A stretch of DNA of 40,216 nt, from NCBI GenBank assembly GCA_009695465.1, contig SIAW01000012.1, positions 1 through 40,216 on the forward strand. Direction: 5' to 3'. The number at the start of each line of letters is the position of its first letter. Position 1 is the stretch's first letter. The stretch is from Pedosphaera sp. (GTDB taxonomy: Bacteria; Verrucomicrobiota; Verrucomicrobiia; Limisphaerales; UBA1100). Under the pieces are notes generated by a model. It ran no database searches and was not told the DNA's origin. It saw only the letters and a program-made list of their open reading frames with translations. The translations under genes were made by a program, and so were the position numbers. This document shows positions 1 through 9,338 of this stretch, one piece after another.

Positions 1-2
1 GG

Positions 3-128
3 AAGATCCACTGGGAAAAGACTTGGGAGTCGGGCGTGCAGGTGCGCGATGTGGTGTATAATCCCGACGGCAGCGTGAAGACCGATCGCTGGGGCGAGAA
101 ACCCAAGCCCCCTGCCCCCGCTCCGTAA
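3..128 (+). CDS. C-terminal fragment of an unrecognised protein
   Basis: An open frame runs from the window edge to TAA at 126-128 and gives 41 residues, including VRDVVYNPDGSV and a charged, Pro-rich tail ending KPKPPAPAP. The start lies outside the window. The fragment is too short for me to assign a family. About 140 bases of non-coding sequence separate it from the next gene, so it is probably the end of an independent unit. Only the reading frame and stop are secure. Confidence 0.5.
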   Translation, partial: KIHWEKTWESGVQVRDVVYNPDGSVKTDRWGEKPKPPAPAP

Positions 129-268
129 TCCACAGCGCAAACCTGCCTGAATGCCGGACAGGATGTCCCGTCGGATTGTGGGTTCGCCGATAAATTCGAT
201 CCGGGGCTTGCCTGTGCCAACGTGTGCAGGCAGACTGCGCCCTCATTTTTCACGATTCCCAAATCACT

Positions 269-1825
269 ATGAAACATAGTCTGAACGGATGGTTGATCGC
301 CGCAGGGATTGCGCCCGCGCTGATGTGCAGTGCGGCGGATGACCCCGCGCTCATCGCCAAAGGCCAGCTGCTTTTTGAATCCAAGATTTGCGCGCAGTGC
401 CATCAGTATCATCCCGACAAACCAGCGCTGGCGGGCGTGGCGCTCAAGGCGCCGGCGTTCCTCGGCGATTTCTGGGGCAAGGATCGCGAGGTGACGACGG
501 GTTTTGGCGGCGCCAAAAAGACGGTGAAGTTTGATGAGGCGTACTTTCTGGAATCGGTGCGGGAGCCGGGCAAGCTGGTCGTCGTGGGCGCGGCCGCAGC
601 GATGCCGCAGGTGCCCGGTGTGAGCGATGAGGAGATGCTGGCGCTGGCGGCCTTCACGCGTTCGCTGGGGCGACCGGCGGCGGCGGGCGGCGCGGTCAAA
701 GGCTCGATCAAGAATCTCTCGTACAAAATCTACGAGGGCGATTGGGTCAAGCTGCCGGACTTCACCAAGCTCACGCCCAAGCACACTGGGACGGCGGCGA
801 ATGGGTTGATCGACATCAACCTGTCCAAAGTCCGCGATGGGTTTGCGATGGTGTTTGAAGGCGAGATCAACGCGACCAAGCAGGGCAACTATTCCTTCCG
901 CATCGCTTCGGACGACGGCTCGCGCCTGTTGATTGGCGACAAGGTGGTGGTGGCGCACGATGGAGTGCATCCGCCCTCGGAGAAGACCGGCCAGATTTCG
1001 CTGGCGCAAGGCACGCACAAGATCCGCGTGGAATATTTCGAGGCGGGCGGCGGCGAGGAATTGGCCGTGAGCATGTCGGGGCCGGGCTTCAACAATCTGG
1101 CGCTGTCCAAAGGACAGACCACGGTGCAAAACACCGCCAAGGGTCATCCCACGGGCATCCCGATTGAGGCGGCCGGTGGCGAGGCGGTCATCTATCGCAA
1201 CTTCATCGAGGGCGCCAGCCCGCGTGGTGTCGGCGTGGGTTATCCCGAAAAGGTGAACCTCTGCTTCGACGCGAACACCCTGCAGGTGGCGATGATCTGG
1301 CAGGGCGCTTTCATGGACGGCGCGCGGCATTGGAAAGATCGCGGTGTGGGTTTCCAGCCGCCGTCGGGTTATTACACCGTGAATCTGGTGCGCGATCAGG
1401 GCTTCGCCGCGCTGACCAACGCCGTGGCCGCGTGGCCGCGCGTGAAGAACAACGACAGCCGCGCACAGGACATGCGCTCGCTGGGCTATCAACTCGTCGA
1501 GCAACAACGGCCGGTGTTCCGCTATCGTGCAGGCGAGTTGACCATCGAAGATTACTGCATCCCGCAAGGCGGCGAGCGGCCCAGTCTCACGCGCCAGCTC
1601 ACCATCACCGGCAACGGCAACATCTGGTATCTCGCCGCGGCTCACACCGACATCGTGGCCAAGGACGGCGCGTGGAAGGTGGGCAAGAATTTGAAGATCA
1701 CGCTCTCCGCCACCCCTGCCGTGCCGGTGCTGCGAGAGAATGGTGGACGCAAAGAATTGCTGGTGCCGTTGAAGGTGGATGGCAAGACGGTCATCCGCCA
1801 GCAGTACCAATGGGACTTGGAATAA
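269..1825 (+). CDS. Secreted c-type cytochrome with PA14 domain
   Basis: This 518-residue protein starts with an export signal (MKHSLNGWLIAAGIAPALM) that ends near residue 21. A CAQCH heme motif lies at residues 41-45 and opens a small cytochrome c domain. Residues about 145-275 resemble a PA14 lectin-like domain, with a typical SFRIASDDGSRLLIGD stretch. The rest resembles a region that often follows in PVC secreted cytochromes (WQGAFMDGARHW). The expected role is extracytoplasmic electron transfer linked to carbohydrate binding; the substrate is unknown. ATG at 269 was preferred over the upstream in-frame 224 because it begins the signal peptide directly. It lies 22 bases before the propeller dehydrogenase gene, which suggests co-transcription. 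Confidence 0.8.
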   Translation: MKHSLNGWLIAAGIAPALMCSAADDPALIAKGQLLFESKICAQCHQYHPDKPALAGVALKAPAFLGDFWGKDREVTTGFGGAKKTVKFDEAYFLESVREPGKLVVVGAAAAMPQVPGVSDEEMLALAAFTRSLGRPAAAGGAVKGSIKNLSYKIYEGDWVKLPDFTKLTPKHTGTAANGLIDINLSKVRDGFAMVFEGEINATKQGNYSFRIASDDGSRLLIGDKVVVAHDGVHPPSEKTGQISLAQGTHKIRVEYFEAGGGEELAVSMSGPGFNNLALSKGQTTVQNTAKGHPTGIPIEAAGGEAVIYRNFIEGASPRGVGVGYPEKVNLCFDANTLQVAMIWQGAFMDGARHWKDRGVGFQPPSGYYTVNLVRDQGFAALTNAVAAWPRVKNNDSRAQDMRSLGYQLVEQQRPVFRYRAGELTIEDYCIPQGGERPSLTRQLTITGNGNIWYLAAAHTDIVAKDGAWKVGKNLKITLSATPAVPVLRENGGRKELLVPLKVDGKTVIRQQYQWDLE

Positions 1826-1847
1826 CCGGAATCTGCACATGACGCAC

Positions 1848-3308
1848 ATGAAACGACTGACTGCAATTTTGATCCTGGCCGCAGGCTTCGCGCACGCCGC
1901 CGATAATCCCAAGGAAGAGGATTATTATCCCATCACCATCCTGCCCATCCCCGAGGATGTGGTGCTGGAGGCCAGCGGCATGGAGATGATGCCCGATGGC
2001 AAGCTGGCCGTGTGCGGTCGGCGCGGCAATCTCTACACGGTGGAGAATCCGCTGGGCAATCCCGGGTCCATGAAGTTCAAGCTCTACGCCGATGGCTTGC
2101 ATGAGCCGTTGGGGTTGTCACTCAAAGACGGCTGGCTCTACGCCACGCAGCGCGGCGAGGTCACCCGCATGAAGGACACCAACGGCGACGGCCGCGCGGA
2201 TGTCTTCGAGACCGTGAACGACGGCTGGGGCATCACCGGCGATTATCACGAGTACGCCTTTGGTTCGCGCCACGACAAGGACGGCAACATCTGGGTGGTG
2301 CTGTGCCTCACCGGATCTTTTAACAGCAACATTGACTACCGCGGCTGGTGCGTGCGCGTGACGCCCGAAGGCAAGCTCATCCCCACCGCCAGCGGCATCC
2401 GCTCGCCCGGCGGCATCGGCTTGAATCATTTGGGTGACGTGTTCTACAGCGACAACCAAGGTCCGTGGAACGGTTCCAGCTCGCTCAAGCATCTGCGCCC
2501 GGGTTCCTTTCAAGGTCATCCCGACGGGTTCAAGTGGTTTGACTTGGCCGCAGTGAAAGCCGCTTTGGGCGGTGCCCCTGTGAAGCCCAACACCAACAGC
2601 CGCATGGTGACCGAGCGCCAGCGCGTGAAAGAACTGGTGCCGCCCGCGTGCGTGTTGCCGCACGGCAAGCTGGGCAATTCCACCAGCGGTTTTGCGTTTG
2701 ATGGCACGGGCAAGTTTGGCGTGTTCAAAAACCAATTGCTGGCAGGCGACCAGACCGCTTCCACGATCAACCGTATTTTCCTGGAGAAGGTCAACGGCGT
2801 GTATCAAGGCGCGGCGATCCTTTTCCGCAAAGGATTTGGTTCCGGCAATCTCTCGGTGATGATGACGCCGGAAGGCGCGCTCTTTGTGGGCGGCACCGAC
2901 CGCGGTTGGGGCGCCAAGGGTGGCAAAAAGTTTGCGCTGGAACGCGTGGACTGGACCGGCAAGGTGCCGTTTGAAATCCACGAGATGCGCGCCAAGCCCG
3001 ATGGGTTTGAGCTGACCTTCACGCACGAGGTGGACGCCAAGACCGTCGGCGACATCGCCTCCTACACGATGGAAGCTTACACGTACATCTACCGCTCCGA
3101 CTACGGCAGCCCAGAGGTGGACAAGGCCACGCCCAAAGTGACGGCCGCCACGGTCGCCGCCGATAAGAAGAGCGTGCGCCTCAAGGTGAGCGGCCTCACC
3201 AAAGGCCACGTCCACGAGCTGCATTCCAAAGGCGTGCGTTCGGCTGCGGGCCTGCCGCTGCTGCATGCGGAGGCGTACTACACGCTCAACGAAATTCCTG
3301 CCGAATAG
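1848..3308 (+). CDS. Secreted sorbosone-dehydrogenase-like beta-propeller protein
   Basis: This 486-residue protein has a signal peptide (MKRLTAILILAAGFAHA). It is followed by a propeller of the glucose/sorbosone dehydrogenase superfamily, with repeats such as GMEMMPDGKLAVCGRRG and DKDGNIWVVL. A calcium-loop-like motif DTNGDGRAD lies near residue 109. The last 110 residues or so resemble an Ig-like domain. No heme motif is present, so electrons would go to a partner such as the cytochrome encoded just upstream. An alternative ATG at 1839 adds three residues. The family usually oxidises sugars or sugar alcohols with PQQ; cofactor and substrate here are inferred only. Many PVC paralogues of this type are uncharacterised. 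Confidence 0.75.
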   Translation: MKRLTAILILAAGFAHAADNPKEEDYYPITILPIPEDVVLEASGMEMMPDGKLAVCGRRGNLYTVENPLGNPGSMKFKLYADGLHEPLGLSLKDGWLYATQRGEVTRMKDTNGDGRADVFETVNDGWGITGDYHEYAFGSRHDKDGNIWVVLCLTGSFNSNIDYRGWCVRVTPEGKLIPTASGIRSPGGIGLNHLGDVFYSDNQGPWNGSSSLKHLRPGSFQGHPDGFKWFDLAAVKAALGGAPVKPNTNSRMVTERQRVKELVPPACVLPHGKLGNSTSGFAFDGTGKFGVFKNQLLAGDQTASTINRIFLEKVNGVYQGAAILFRKGFGSGNLSVMMTPEGALFVGGTDRGWGAKGGKKFALERVDWTGKVPFEIHEMRAKPDGFELTFTHEVDAKTVGDIASYTMEAYTYIYRSDYGSPEVDKATPKVTAATVAADKKSVRLKVSGLTKGHVHELHSKGVRSAAGLPLLHAEAYYTLNEIPAE

Positions 3309-3375
3309 CCGCTCGCGCCAAGGGCTGGACAACGAGCGCCGCACTCTGCAAACTCGTCCCATGCCTTTGCATGGG

Positions 3376-6300
3376 ATGAAAGCCATCGCTGTCAGGTTCG
3401 CACTCGCGGGTTTGTTGTGGACGTTGACGACGGCGCACGCCGCTCCACAAACCGCCGCACCCGCCACGGATGATCGTCCGCTGCGCGCGCTCTTTCTGGG
3501 CGATCGCGGCCATCACAAACCGACTGAACGTTTCCGACAGTTGGAACCGGCCATGAGTTTTCGCGGCATCACGCTGGTGTACACCGAGCGCATGGCCGAT
3601 CTCAACCCCGCCACCCTCGCCGGCTACGACGCGCTGGTGGTGTACGCCAACATCGTCGAGATCACGCCCGAACAGGAAAAGGCCGTGCTGGATTTTGTGG
3701 CCGGCGGCAAAGGCTACGTGCCGCTGCATTGCGCGTCCTACTGCTTCCTCAAATCCGACAAGCTCATCGCGCTGACGGGCGCGCAGTTCAAGAGCCACGG
3801 CACGGGCATCTTCCGCACGCGCACCGCCGAGGCCGGGCACGAGGTGATGAAAGACTTCACTAGCTTCGAGAGTTGGGATGAGACCTACGTGCATCACCGG
3901 CACAATGCGCAGGAACGCACCGTGCTGGAGTATCGCGACAAGGAACCGTGGACATGGGTGCGCACGCACGGCAAAGGCCGGGTGTTCTACACCGCATGGG
4001 GTCACGACGAGCGCACGTGGGGCCACGCTGGTTTTCAGGAGTTGGTGGAGCGCGGCATTCGCTGGGCCAGTGGTCGCGCAGTGTACACGCACAAGAATGA
4101 ACCGGTGCGCGGACTCAAACCATTCCAGTACGGCCCCGCCAAAGATCGCATCCCCAACTACGTGGCCGGCGCCAAGTGGGGCGCGCAGAACAATGCCACC
4201 AGCCAGATGCAACTGCCCCTGCCCGCTGCTGAATCCGCGCGGCACCTCGTGTTGCCCAATGGATTTGAGGCGAGACTTTTTGCCGCCGAGCCGGACATCC
4301 GCCGCCCCCTCGCCATGGCGTGGGACGAACGCGGGCGGTTATGGGTTTGTGAGTCGATCAATTATCCCAACGACATCCGGGCCGAAGGCAACGGCAGCGA
4401 CACTATCCGCGTCTGCGAGGACACCGATGGCGACGGGCGCGCGGACAAATTCACCGTGTTCGCCGAGGGACTGAACATCCCCACCAGCCTGACGTTCTGG
4501 CAGGGCGGCGTCATCGTGCATCAGGCGCCGCACACGTTGTATCTCAAGGACACCGATGGCGACGGCAAAGCTGACGTGCGCAAAGTGCTGCTCAATGGCT
4601 GGAGCAAAGGCGACACGCACGCCGGTCCGAGCAATCTGGTGTACGGCTTCGACAACTGGATCTGGGGCACGGTGGGCTACGCAGGTTTTAACGGCGAGAT
4701 CGGCGGCGAGCCGCGGCGCTTTGCCACCGGCTTCTATCGCTTCCGCCCCGACGGCAGCAAGCTGGAGTTCCTTCGCAACAACAACAACAACTGTTGGGGC
4801 TTGGGGTTCAGCGAAGAAGGCATCGTCTTTGGCTCCACCGCCAATCGCAATCCCAGCGTCTATCTGCCCATCCCCAACCGCTATTACGAGGCGGTGCGCG
4901 GCTGGAACAGCAGCGTGCTCGGGGCCAGCGCCGACACGCATCTCTTCCATGCGCTCAGCGACAAGGTGCGGCAGGTGGACCATCACGGAGGCTACACCGC
5001 CGCCGCCGGCCACGCGTTATACACCGCACGCGCATGGCCCAGCGAATACTGGAACCGCACCGCCTTTGTCGCCGAACCCACCGGCAAACTCATCGGCACC
5101 TTCTTCCTCGAACGCGAGGGCGCGGACTTCCGCACGCGCAACCCCGTCAACCTCCTCGCCAGCGATGATGAGTGGACCGCACCCATCATGGCCGAGGTCG
5201 GTCCCGACGGCCACGTGTGGGTGATTGATTGGTACAACTACATCGTGCAGCACAATCCCACGCCGATCGGTTTCAAGAACGGCAGAGGCAACGCCTACGA
5301 GACTGCGCTGCGCGAAACCACGCTGGGCCGCGTGTACCGCGTGGTGTACAAGCACGCGCCGCCGGCCGCTGCGTTCCATCTGGGCGACGCCTCCCCCGCC
5401 AAGCTCGTGGCCGCGCTGGCGCACGACAATCTGTTCTGGCGGCGCCACGCGCAACGCCTGCTCGTGGAGCGTGGGCCTTCACCGGAAACCCGCACCGCAC
5501 TGCTGGCGCTGGCGTGCGATCAGCGCCTGGACGCCATCGGTCTCAATCCCGGCGTCATCCACGCGTTGTGGACGTTGCACGGTTGGGGCGCACTGGATGG
5601 ACGCGATGCAGCGGCGTTGCAAGTGGCGCTGACCGCACTGCGTCATCCCTCCGCCGGCGTGCGCCGCAACGCGCTGCAAGTGTTGCCCGCCACGACAACC
5701 GTCGCCGCCGCCATTTTGGACGGTGGCTTGCTGAACGATCCGGATGCACAAGTACGACTGGCCGCCTTTCTCGCGTTGGCCGATCAATCCTCCAGCGAAG
5801 CCGCAGGCGCTGCGATTTATCAGGCACTGCAACGTCCGGAAAATGCCAACGACCGTTGGCTGCCCGAAGCGGCCACTGCCGCCGCAGCGCGGCATGACGC
5901 AGGTTTCCTCCGCGCCGCACTGGGCAACAGCGAAGCCACCGGAAAACCGCAGGCCCCCAAGCCCGCCCCGAAGCAGAATAATTTGGTGGCCAATCCTTCG
6001 ATGGAAGAGATGGGCAACGGCGCGCCCGTATCGTGGCGGCGGCTCACGCACAATGGCGAGGCGACCTTCAGCGTGGATGACCAATCCGCGCACGGCGGCA
6101 AGCGTTCGGTGAAGATCACCTCGCAGACCGGTGCGGATGTCAGTTGGTCGCAGGACATCGCTGTGAAGCCGCGCACGCGCTACCGCGTTTCCGCGTGGGT
6201 CAAGACGCGTGGACTGAAGGCCGGCACCGGCGAGGGCGCGCAGATCAATCTGCACGAGCTGCAGCGTCAGGGAAAAACCAGTGCGCTGAAGGGCGACACG

Positions 6301-7662
6301 GATTGGGCGCGCATCACCAGCGAGTTTGAGACGGGCACGCACACCAAGCTGATATTGAACCTGCTCTACGGTGGCTGGGGCCGCTCCACGGGCGAGGCGT
6401 GGTGGGATGACGTGGAGGTGTTTGAAGTCGGCCCGGCCACCGGCGCGGCGGCCGATGGGTTGCCCGACAAGATCGGCCAAACCGTGGGCATCGTCACGCG
6501 GCATTACGCGCAGCGCGCGCCGGTGGAGTCGGTCGTGGCCACGCTCGGCTCGCTGCGTTCGGCCAATGAGGAACTGGCGGCCTTCGTGCTCGATGGTCTC
6601 ATCAACGGCTGGCCCGCGAACGCCGCACCCAAATTGACGGAGACGGATCGCGCGGAATTGTCTGCGCTGATGAAAGCCCTGCCCGCGGGACAAAAAGATC
6701 GTCTGCTGTCCCTCGCGGCGCGATGGGGTCGCGCGGATATTTTTGCCGCCGACGCCGAGGCCGTCATCAAAGGCATGCGCGTGCAACTGACCAATAGCGC
6801 TCTGCCCGCCGATCAACGCGGTGATGCCGCGCGCCGCTTGCTGCGTCTGGAAGATCAGCCCGCCACAGTGGCGGCGATCCTTGATACTATCACGGTGCAG
6901 ACTCCCAGCGACCTCGCCAGCGCGCTCGTCTCGGCGTTGGGCGAAAGCCGCAGCGAACAGGCTGGCCCGGCGTTGCTGGCCAAGTGGACGACTCTGACGC
7001 CAGCCACGCGCCGTGCGGGGATCGCAGTGCTGCTGCGTCGTCCGCCGTGGACGCGCGCGCTGTTGCAGTCCATCGAGCAGGGAAAAGTTTTGCGGGGCGA
7101 ACTCAACGCCGCAGAATGGCAGTCCATCAAGATCAGTTCGGACGCGAAGATCGCGGAGTTGGCCAAGCAACTGGATGCCCTGCGCGGCGATGCCGACCGG
7201 CAGGTGGTGCTGAAGAAGATGCTGCCGTGGATCGAGCAGCCGGGCGACGTCGCGCGCGGCGCCGAGGTGTTCAAACTGCTGTGCGTCCAGTGCCACTCGC
7301 TCGGCGGTCAAGGCGGTCTCATCGGCCCGGACTTGACGGGCATCGGTGCTCGGCCCGCGCCGGAAATCCTCGCGGAGATCGTGGATCCCAACCGTTCTTT
7401 GGAGAGCAATTTTCGCCTGTGGACTTTGGAGTTGAAGAATGACGACTCCATCTCCGGCCGGCTCGATGGCGAGTCGCGCACGAGCGTGGAGTTGCTCGAC
7501 CTCACCGGCAAACGGCACGTCGCGCAACGGCAGGATATCAAGAGCCTCACCGCCTCCAGTCTCTCCATCATGCCCGTGGGCCTCATTGATGGACTGCCGC
7601 CCAAAGATGTCGCATCGCTGCTGGCCTTCCTCAGCGCCTCCAAAGAGCCGCACAAGAAATAG
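3376..7662 (+). CDS. Giant secreted ThuA / PVC-type dehydrogenase / HEAT / heme-binding fusion
   Basis: This protein of about 1428 residues has a signal peptide (MKAIAVRFALAGLLWTL). The domains I read, in order, are: a ThuA-like glutamine-amidotransferase fold (about 30-235); a PVC-type membrane-bound dehydrogenase propeller (about 280-660) with two DTDGDG calcium-type loops near 350 and 392; Ala-rich HEAT-like helices (about 670-860); a carbohydrate-binding-like beta domain (about 867-1020, opening NLVANPSMEEMGNG); more helical repeats; and a C-terminal heme-binding region with CVQCHS near residue 1303 and GPDLTGIG after it. ThuA domains are linked to 3-keto-sugar metabolism. The likely role is periplasmic sugar oxidation with an internal heme acceptor. 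ATG at 3361 is an alternative start five codons earlier. Confidence 0.8.
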   Translation: MKAIAVRFALAGLLWTLTTAHAAPQTAAPATDDRPLRALFLGDRGHHKPTERFRQLEPAMSFRGITLVYTERMADLNPATLAGYDALVVYANIVEITPEQEKAVLDFVAGGKGYVPLHCASYCFLKSDKLIALTGAQFKSHGTGIFRTRTAEAGHEVMKDFTSFESWDETYVHHRHNAQERTVLEYRDKEPWTWVRTHGKGRVFYTAWGHDERTWGHAGFQELVERGIRWASGRAVYTHKNEPVRGLKPFQYGPAKDRIPNYVAGAKWGAQNNATSQMQLPLPAAESARHLVLPNGFEARLFAAEPDIRRPLAMAWDERGRLWVCESINYPNDIRAEGNGSDTIRVCEDTDGDGRADKFTVFAEGLNIPTSLTFWQGGVIVHQAPHTLYLKDTDGDGKADVRKVLLNGWSKGDTHAGPSNLVYGFDNWIWGTVGYAGFNGEIGGEPRRFATGFYRFRPDGSKLEFLRNNNNNCWGLGFSEEGIVFGSTANRNPSVYLPIPNRYYEAVRGWNSSVLGASADTHLFHALSDKVRQVDHHGGYTAAAGHALYTARAWPSEYWNRTAFVAEPTGKLIGTFFLEREGADFRTRNPVNLLASDDEWTAPIMAEVGPDGHVWVIDWYNYIVQHNPTPIGFKNGRGNAYETALRETTLGRVYRVVYKHAPPAAAFHLGDASPAKLVAALAHDNLFWRRHAQRLLVERGPSPETRTALLALACDQRLDAIGLNPGVIHALWTLHGWGALDGRDAAALQVALTALRHPSAGVRRNALQVLPATTTVAAAILDGGLLNDPDAQVRLAAFLALADQSSSEAAGAAIYQALQRPENANDRWLPEAATAAAARHDAGFLRAALGNSEATGKPQAPKPAPKQNNLVANPSMEEMGNGAPVSWRRLTHNGEATFSVDDQSAHGGKRSVKITSQTGADVSWSQDIAVKPRTRYRVSAWVKTRGLKAGTGEGAQINLHELQRQGKTSALKGDTDWARITSEFETGTHTKLILNLLYGGWGRSTGEAWWDDVEVFEVGPATGAAADGLPDKIGQTVGIVTRHYAQRAPVESVVATLGSLRSANEELAAFVLDGLINGWPANAAPKLTETDRAELSALMKALPAGQKDRLLSLAARWGRADIFAADAEAVIKGMRVQLTNSALPADQRGDAARRLLRLEDQPATVAAILDTITVQTPSDLASALVSALGESRSEQAGPALLAKWTTLTPATRRAGIAVLLRRPPWTRALLQSIEQGKVLRGELNAAEWQSIKISSDAKIAELAKQLDALRGDADRQVVLKKMLPWIEQPGDVARGAEVFKLLCVQCHSLGGQGGLIGPDLTGIGARPAPEILAEIVDPNRSLESNFRLWTLELKNDDSISGRLDGESRTSVELLDLTGKRHVAQRQDIKSLTASSLSIMPVGLIDGLPPKDVASLLAFLSASKEPHKK

Positions 7663-7718
7663 CGCGCGCAATCCTCACTGCCGGCTTGCTAGTCTGCGCG
7701 GGAGTTTTAATCTGCGGC

Positions 7719-8849
7719 ATGACCCCGCGCGAGGCCTTGGTGGTGCTCAATCTGCTGCCGGACATCGGGCCGATCACCGTGCGTCGGTTGCTGGATCGTT
7801 TCGGCGACGCGCCGACCATCCTGCGCACCTCAGCGCACGAATTGCAGCAGGTCAACCACATCGGCCCGGTGTTGGCTGCGACCATCTCGGGCTGGCAGGG
7901 GACGATCAATGTGACGGAGGAGTTGGAGCGCGCGCAACGTGCCGGTTGCCGCATCCTCATCCAAAGCGACGACGAGTACCCGCCGCTGCTGCGAGAGATC
8001 CACGACCCGCCAATCGTCCTCTACATCAAAGGTGCGCTTGCAGACGCGACGCGTCATTCCGTGGCGATGGTCGGCTCGCGACAGACCACGCTTTATGGGC
8101 GCGAGACCGCGCGGCGTTTAGCGGCGGATCTGGCGCGGACAGGACTGACGGTGGTGAGTGGCGGCGCACGCGGCATTGACACCGCTGCGCACGAAGGCGC
8201 GCTGGCCGCCGGTGGACGGACAGTGGCGGTGCTCGGCACCGGCATAGATGTGATTTACCCGGTGGAAAACACCGCGCTCTTTGATCGCATCGCGCAGACC
8301 GGCGCAGTGATCACACAATTCCCGTTCGGTCGGCACGGTGACAAGCAATCCTTCCCCATCCGCAATCGCATCGTGGCGGGGATGACCCAAGCCACCGTCG
8401 TCGTGGAGGCCAACCTCACCAGCGGCGCGCTCATCACGGCCAATCTCGCGGCAGATTATGGCCGGCAAGTCTTCGCGGTGCCGGGCCGGGTGGATTCGCC
8501 GCGCAGCAGCGGGTGCCATCAACTCATCAAGGACGGCGCGGCGCTGTGCGAAAACGTGGACGACATTCTCGCGGGCCTCGGGGAATTTTTCCCGCGCACC
8601 ACCACGGCACACTCCGGCGCAGCCGCCCCTGCCCCGAATCTGGATCCGACCGAGACCTGCATCCTCGCTGCGTTGGAGCCGGGCGAGATGGCGCCGGACC
8701 AGATCATCCGCCAGACCGGGTTGCCCGCCGCGAAGGTCGCCGTGGCGCTGCTGTCGCTCGAGATGAAACGTTTGGTGCGCCAGTTGCCCGGCAAGATTTT
8801 CGAGCGCTACACCGCATCCACTCCGCCGGCCGCTGCGCGAAACCGGTAA
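7719..8849 (+). CDS. dprA: DNA processing protein DprA (Smf)
   Basis: This 376-residue protein has the full DprA layout. An N-terminal helix-hairpin-helix/SAM-like region (LLPDIGPITVRRLL) is followed by the Rossmann-like core with GSRQTTLYG near residue 117, SGGARGIDTAAH near 147, and the SFPIRNRIVAG and TSGALITANLA signatures. A C-terminal winged helix (about 305-365) completes it. DprA protects incoming single-stranded DNA and loads RecA during natural transformation; many bacteria keep it without known competence. The start at 7719 gives the conserved N-terminus, and the upstream in-frame ATG at 7686 would add an atypical hydrophobic stretch. No other competence gene is nearby. Confidence 0.93.
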   Translation: MTPREALVVLNLLPDIGPITVRRLLDRFGDAPTILRTSAHELQQVNHIGPVLAATISGWQGTINVTEELERAQRAGCRILIQSDDEYPPLLREIHDPPIVLYIKGALADATRHSVAMVGSRQTTLYGRETARRLAADLARTGLTVVSGGARGIDTAAHEGALAAGGRTVAVLGTGIDVIYPVENTALFDRIAQTGAVITQFPFGRHGDKQSFPIRNRIVAGMTQATVVVEANLTSGALITANLAADYGRQVFAVPGRVDSPRSSGCHQLIKDGAALCENVDDILAGLGEFFPRTTTAHSGAAAPAPNLDPTETCILAALEPGEMAPDQIIRQTGLPAAKVAVALLSLEMKRLVRQLPGKIFERYTASTPPAAARNR

Positions 8850-8872
8850 AGCCTTGTCGTTGCCCGCCGATT

Positions 8873-9274
8873 ATGTTAGCAAGAGATAGCGTGAATTGCC
8901 TGCGCTCCATTGTTGCCTGCGTTGTGGTCGCCGTCTGGCTGCCAGCCACCTCGCATTGTCTGCTGGCCTCCATCAACTGGGTGGCCGATGACTGCTGCGG
9001 CAAAGCACAGAATCTCGGCAGCGCGCCCACGCAGGAACATCAAGACTGCGCCCGCTGCACCAACTTGGAAAGTGGCGGCCTTGAATCCGCCGTCGTGTTC
9101 GCCGCCATTCTCCCGCCGCCAGTGATGCCTCTGCCGATCTCGTTTGATGAATTTGCGCCTGCCGTTTTTCCGCGTTGCATCTGGGGCGATGTCTCCCCGC
9201 CAGACCTTCCTGCTCGTTGGCAATTTCTGACCCGCGCCGCCCTGCCCGCGCGCACGCCCGCGATCTGCTCCTGA
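8873..9274 (+). CDS. Small Cys/His-rich exported protein preceding a metal-efflux operon
   Basis: The 133-residue product opens with a hydrophobic export segment (about residues 10-30). It then has a cluster of possible metal ligands: HC near the end of that segment, DDCCG, and HQDCARC about 20 residues later. The C-terminal half is Pro-rich and ends in a WQFLTRAALPARTP segment. I do not recognise a named family. It sits 64 bases upstream of the czcC-like gene in the same direction, so a periplasmic metal-binding or sensing role is inferred from context. The start is uncertain: an in-frame GTG at 8891 is equally possible. It was preferred over longer upstream frames, which overlap dprA. Confidence 0.6.
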   Translation: MLARDSVNCLRSIVACVVVAVWLPATSHCLLASINWVADDCCGKAQNLGSAPTQEHQDCARCTNLESGGLESAVVFAAILPPPVMPLPISFDEFAPAVFPRCIWGDVSPPDLPARWQFLTRAALPARTPAICS

Positions 9275-9338
9275 CGGGACTTTCGGTTCCGTCCACCCAC
9301 CGTCACCCCAAGATTGGGTTGCGTTGTCGTTTGTCTCC

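Noticed and set aside
210-231. Short GCCTG/CAGGC hairpin before the first complete gene
   Set aside because: The five-base arms are expected by chance in GC-rich sequence and no T-tract follows.
5479-7671. Long open frame of about 730 codons on the minus strand
   Set aside because: It is antisense to the giant ThuA fusion, has no recognisable domain and an Arg/Gln/His-rich composition typical of the reverse frame of GC-rich coding DNA.
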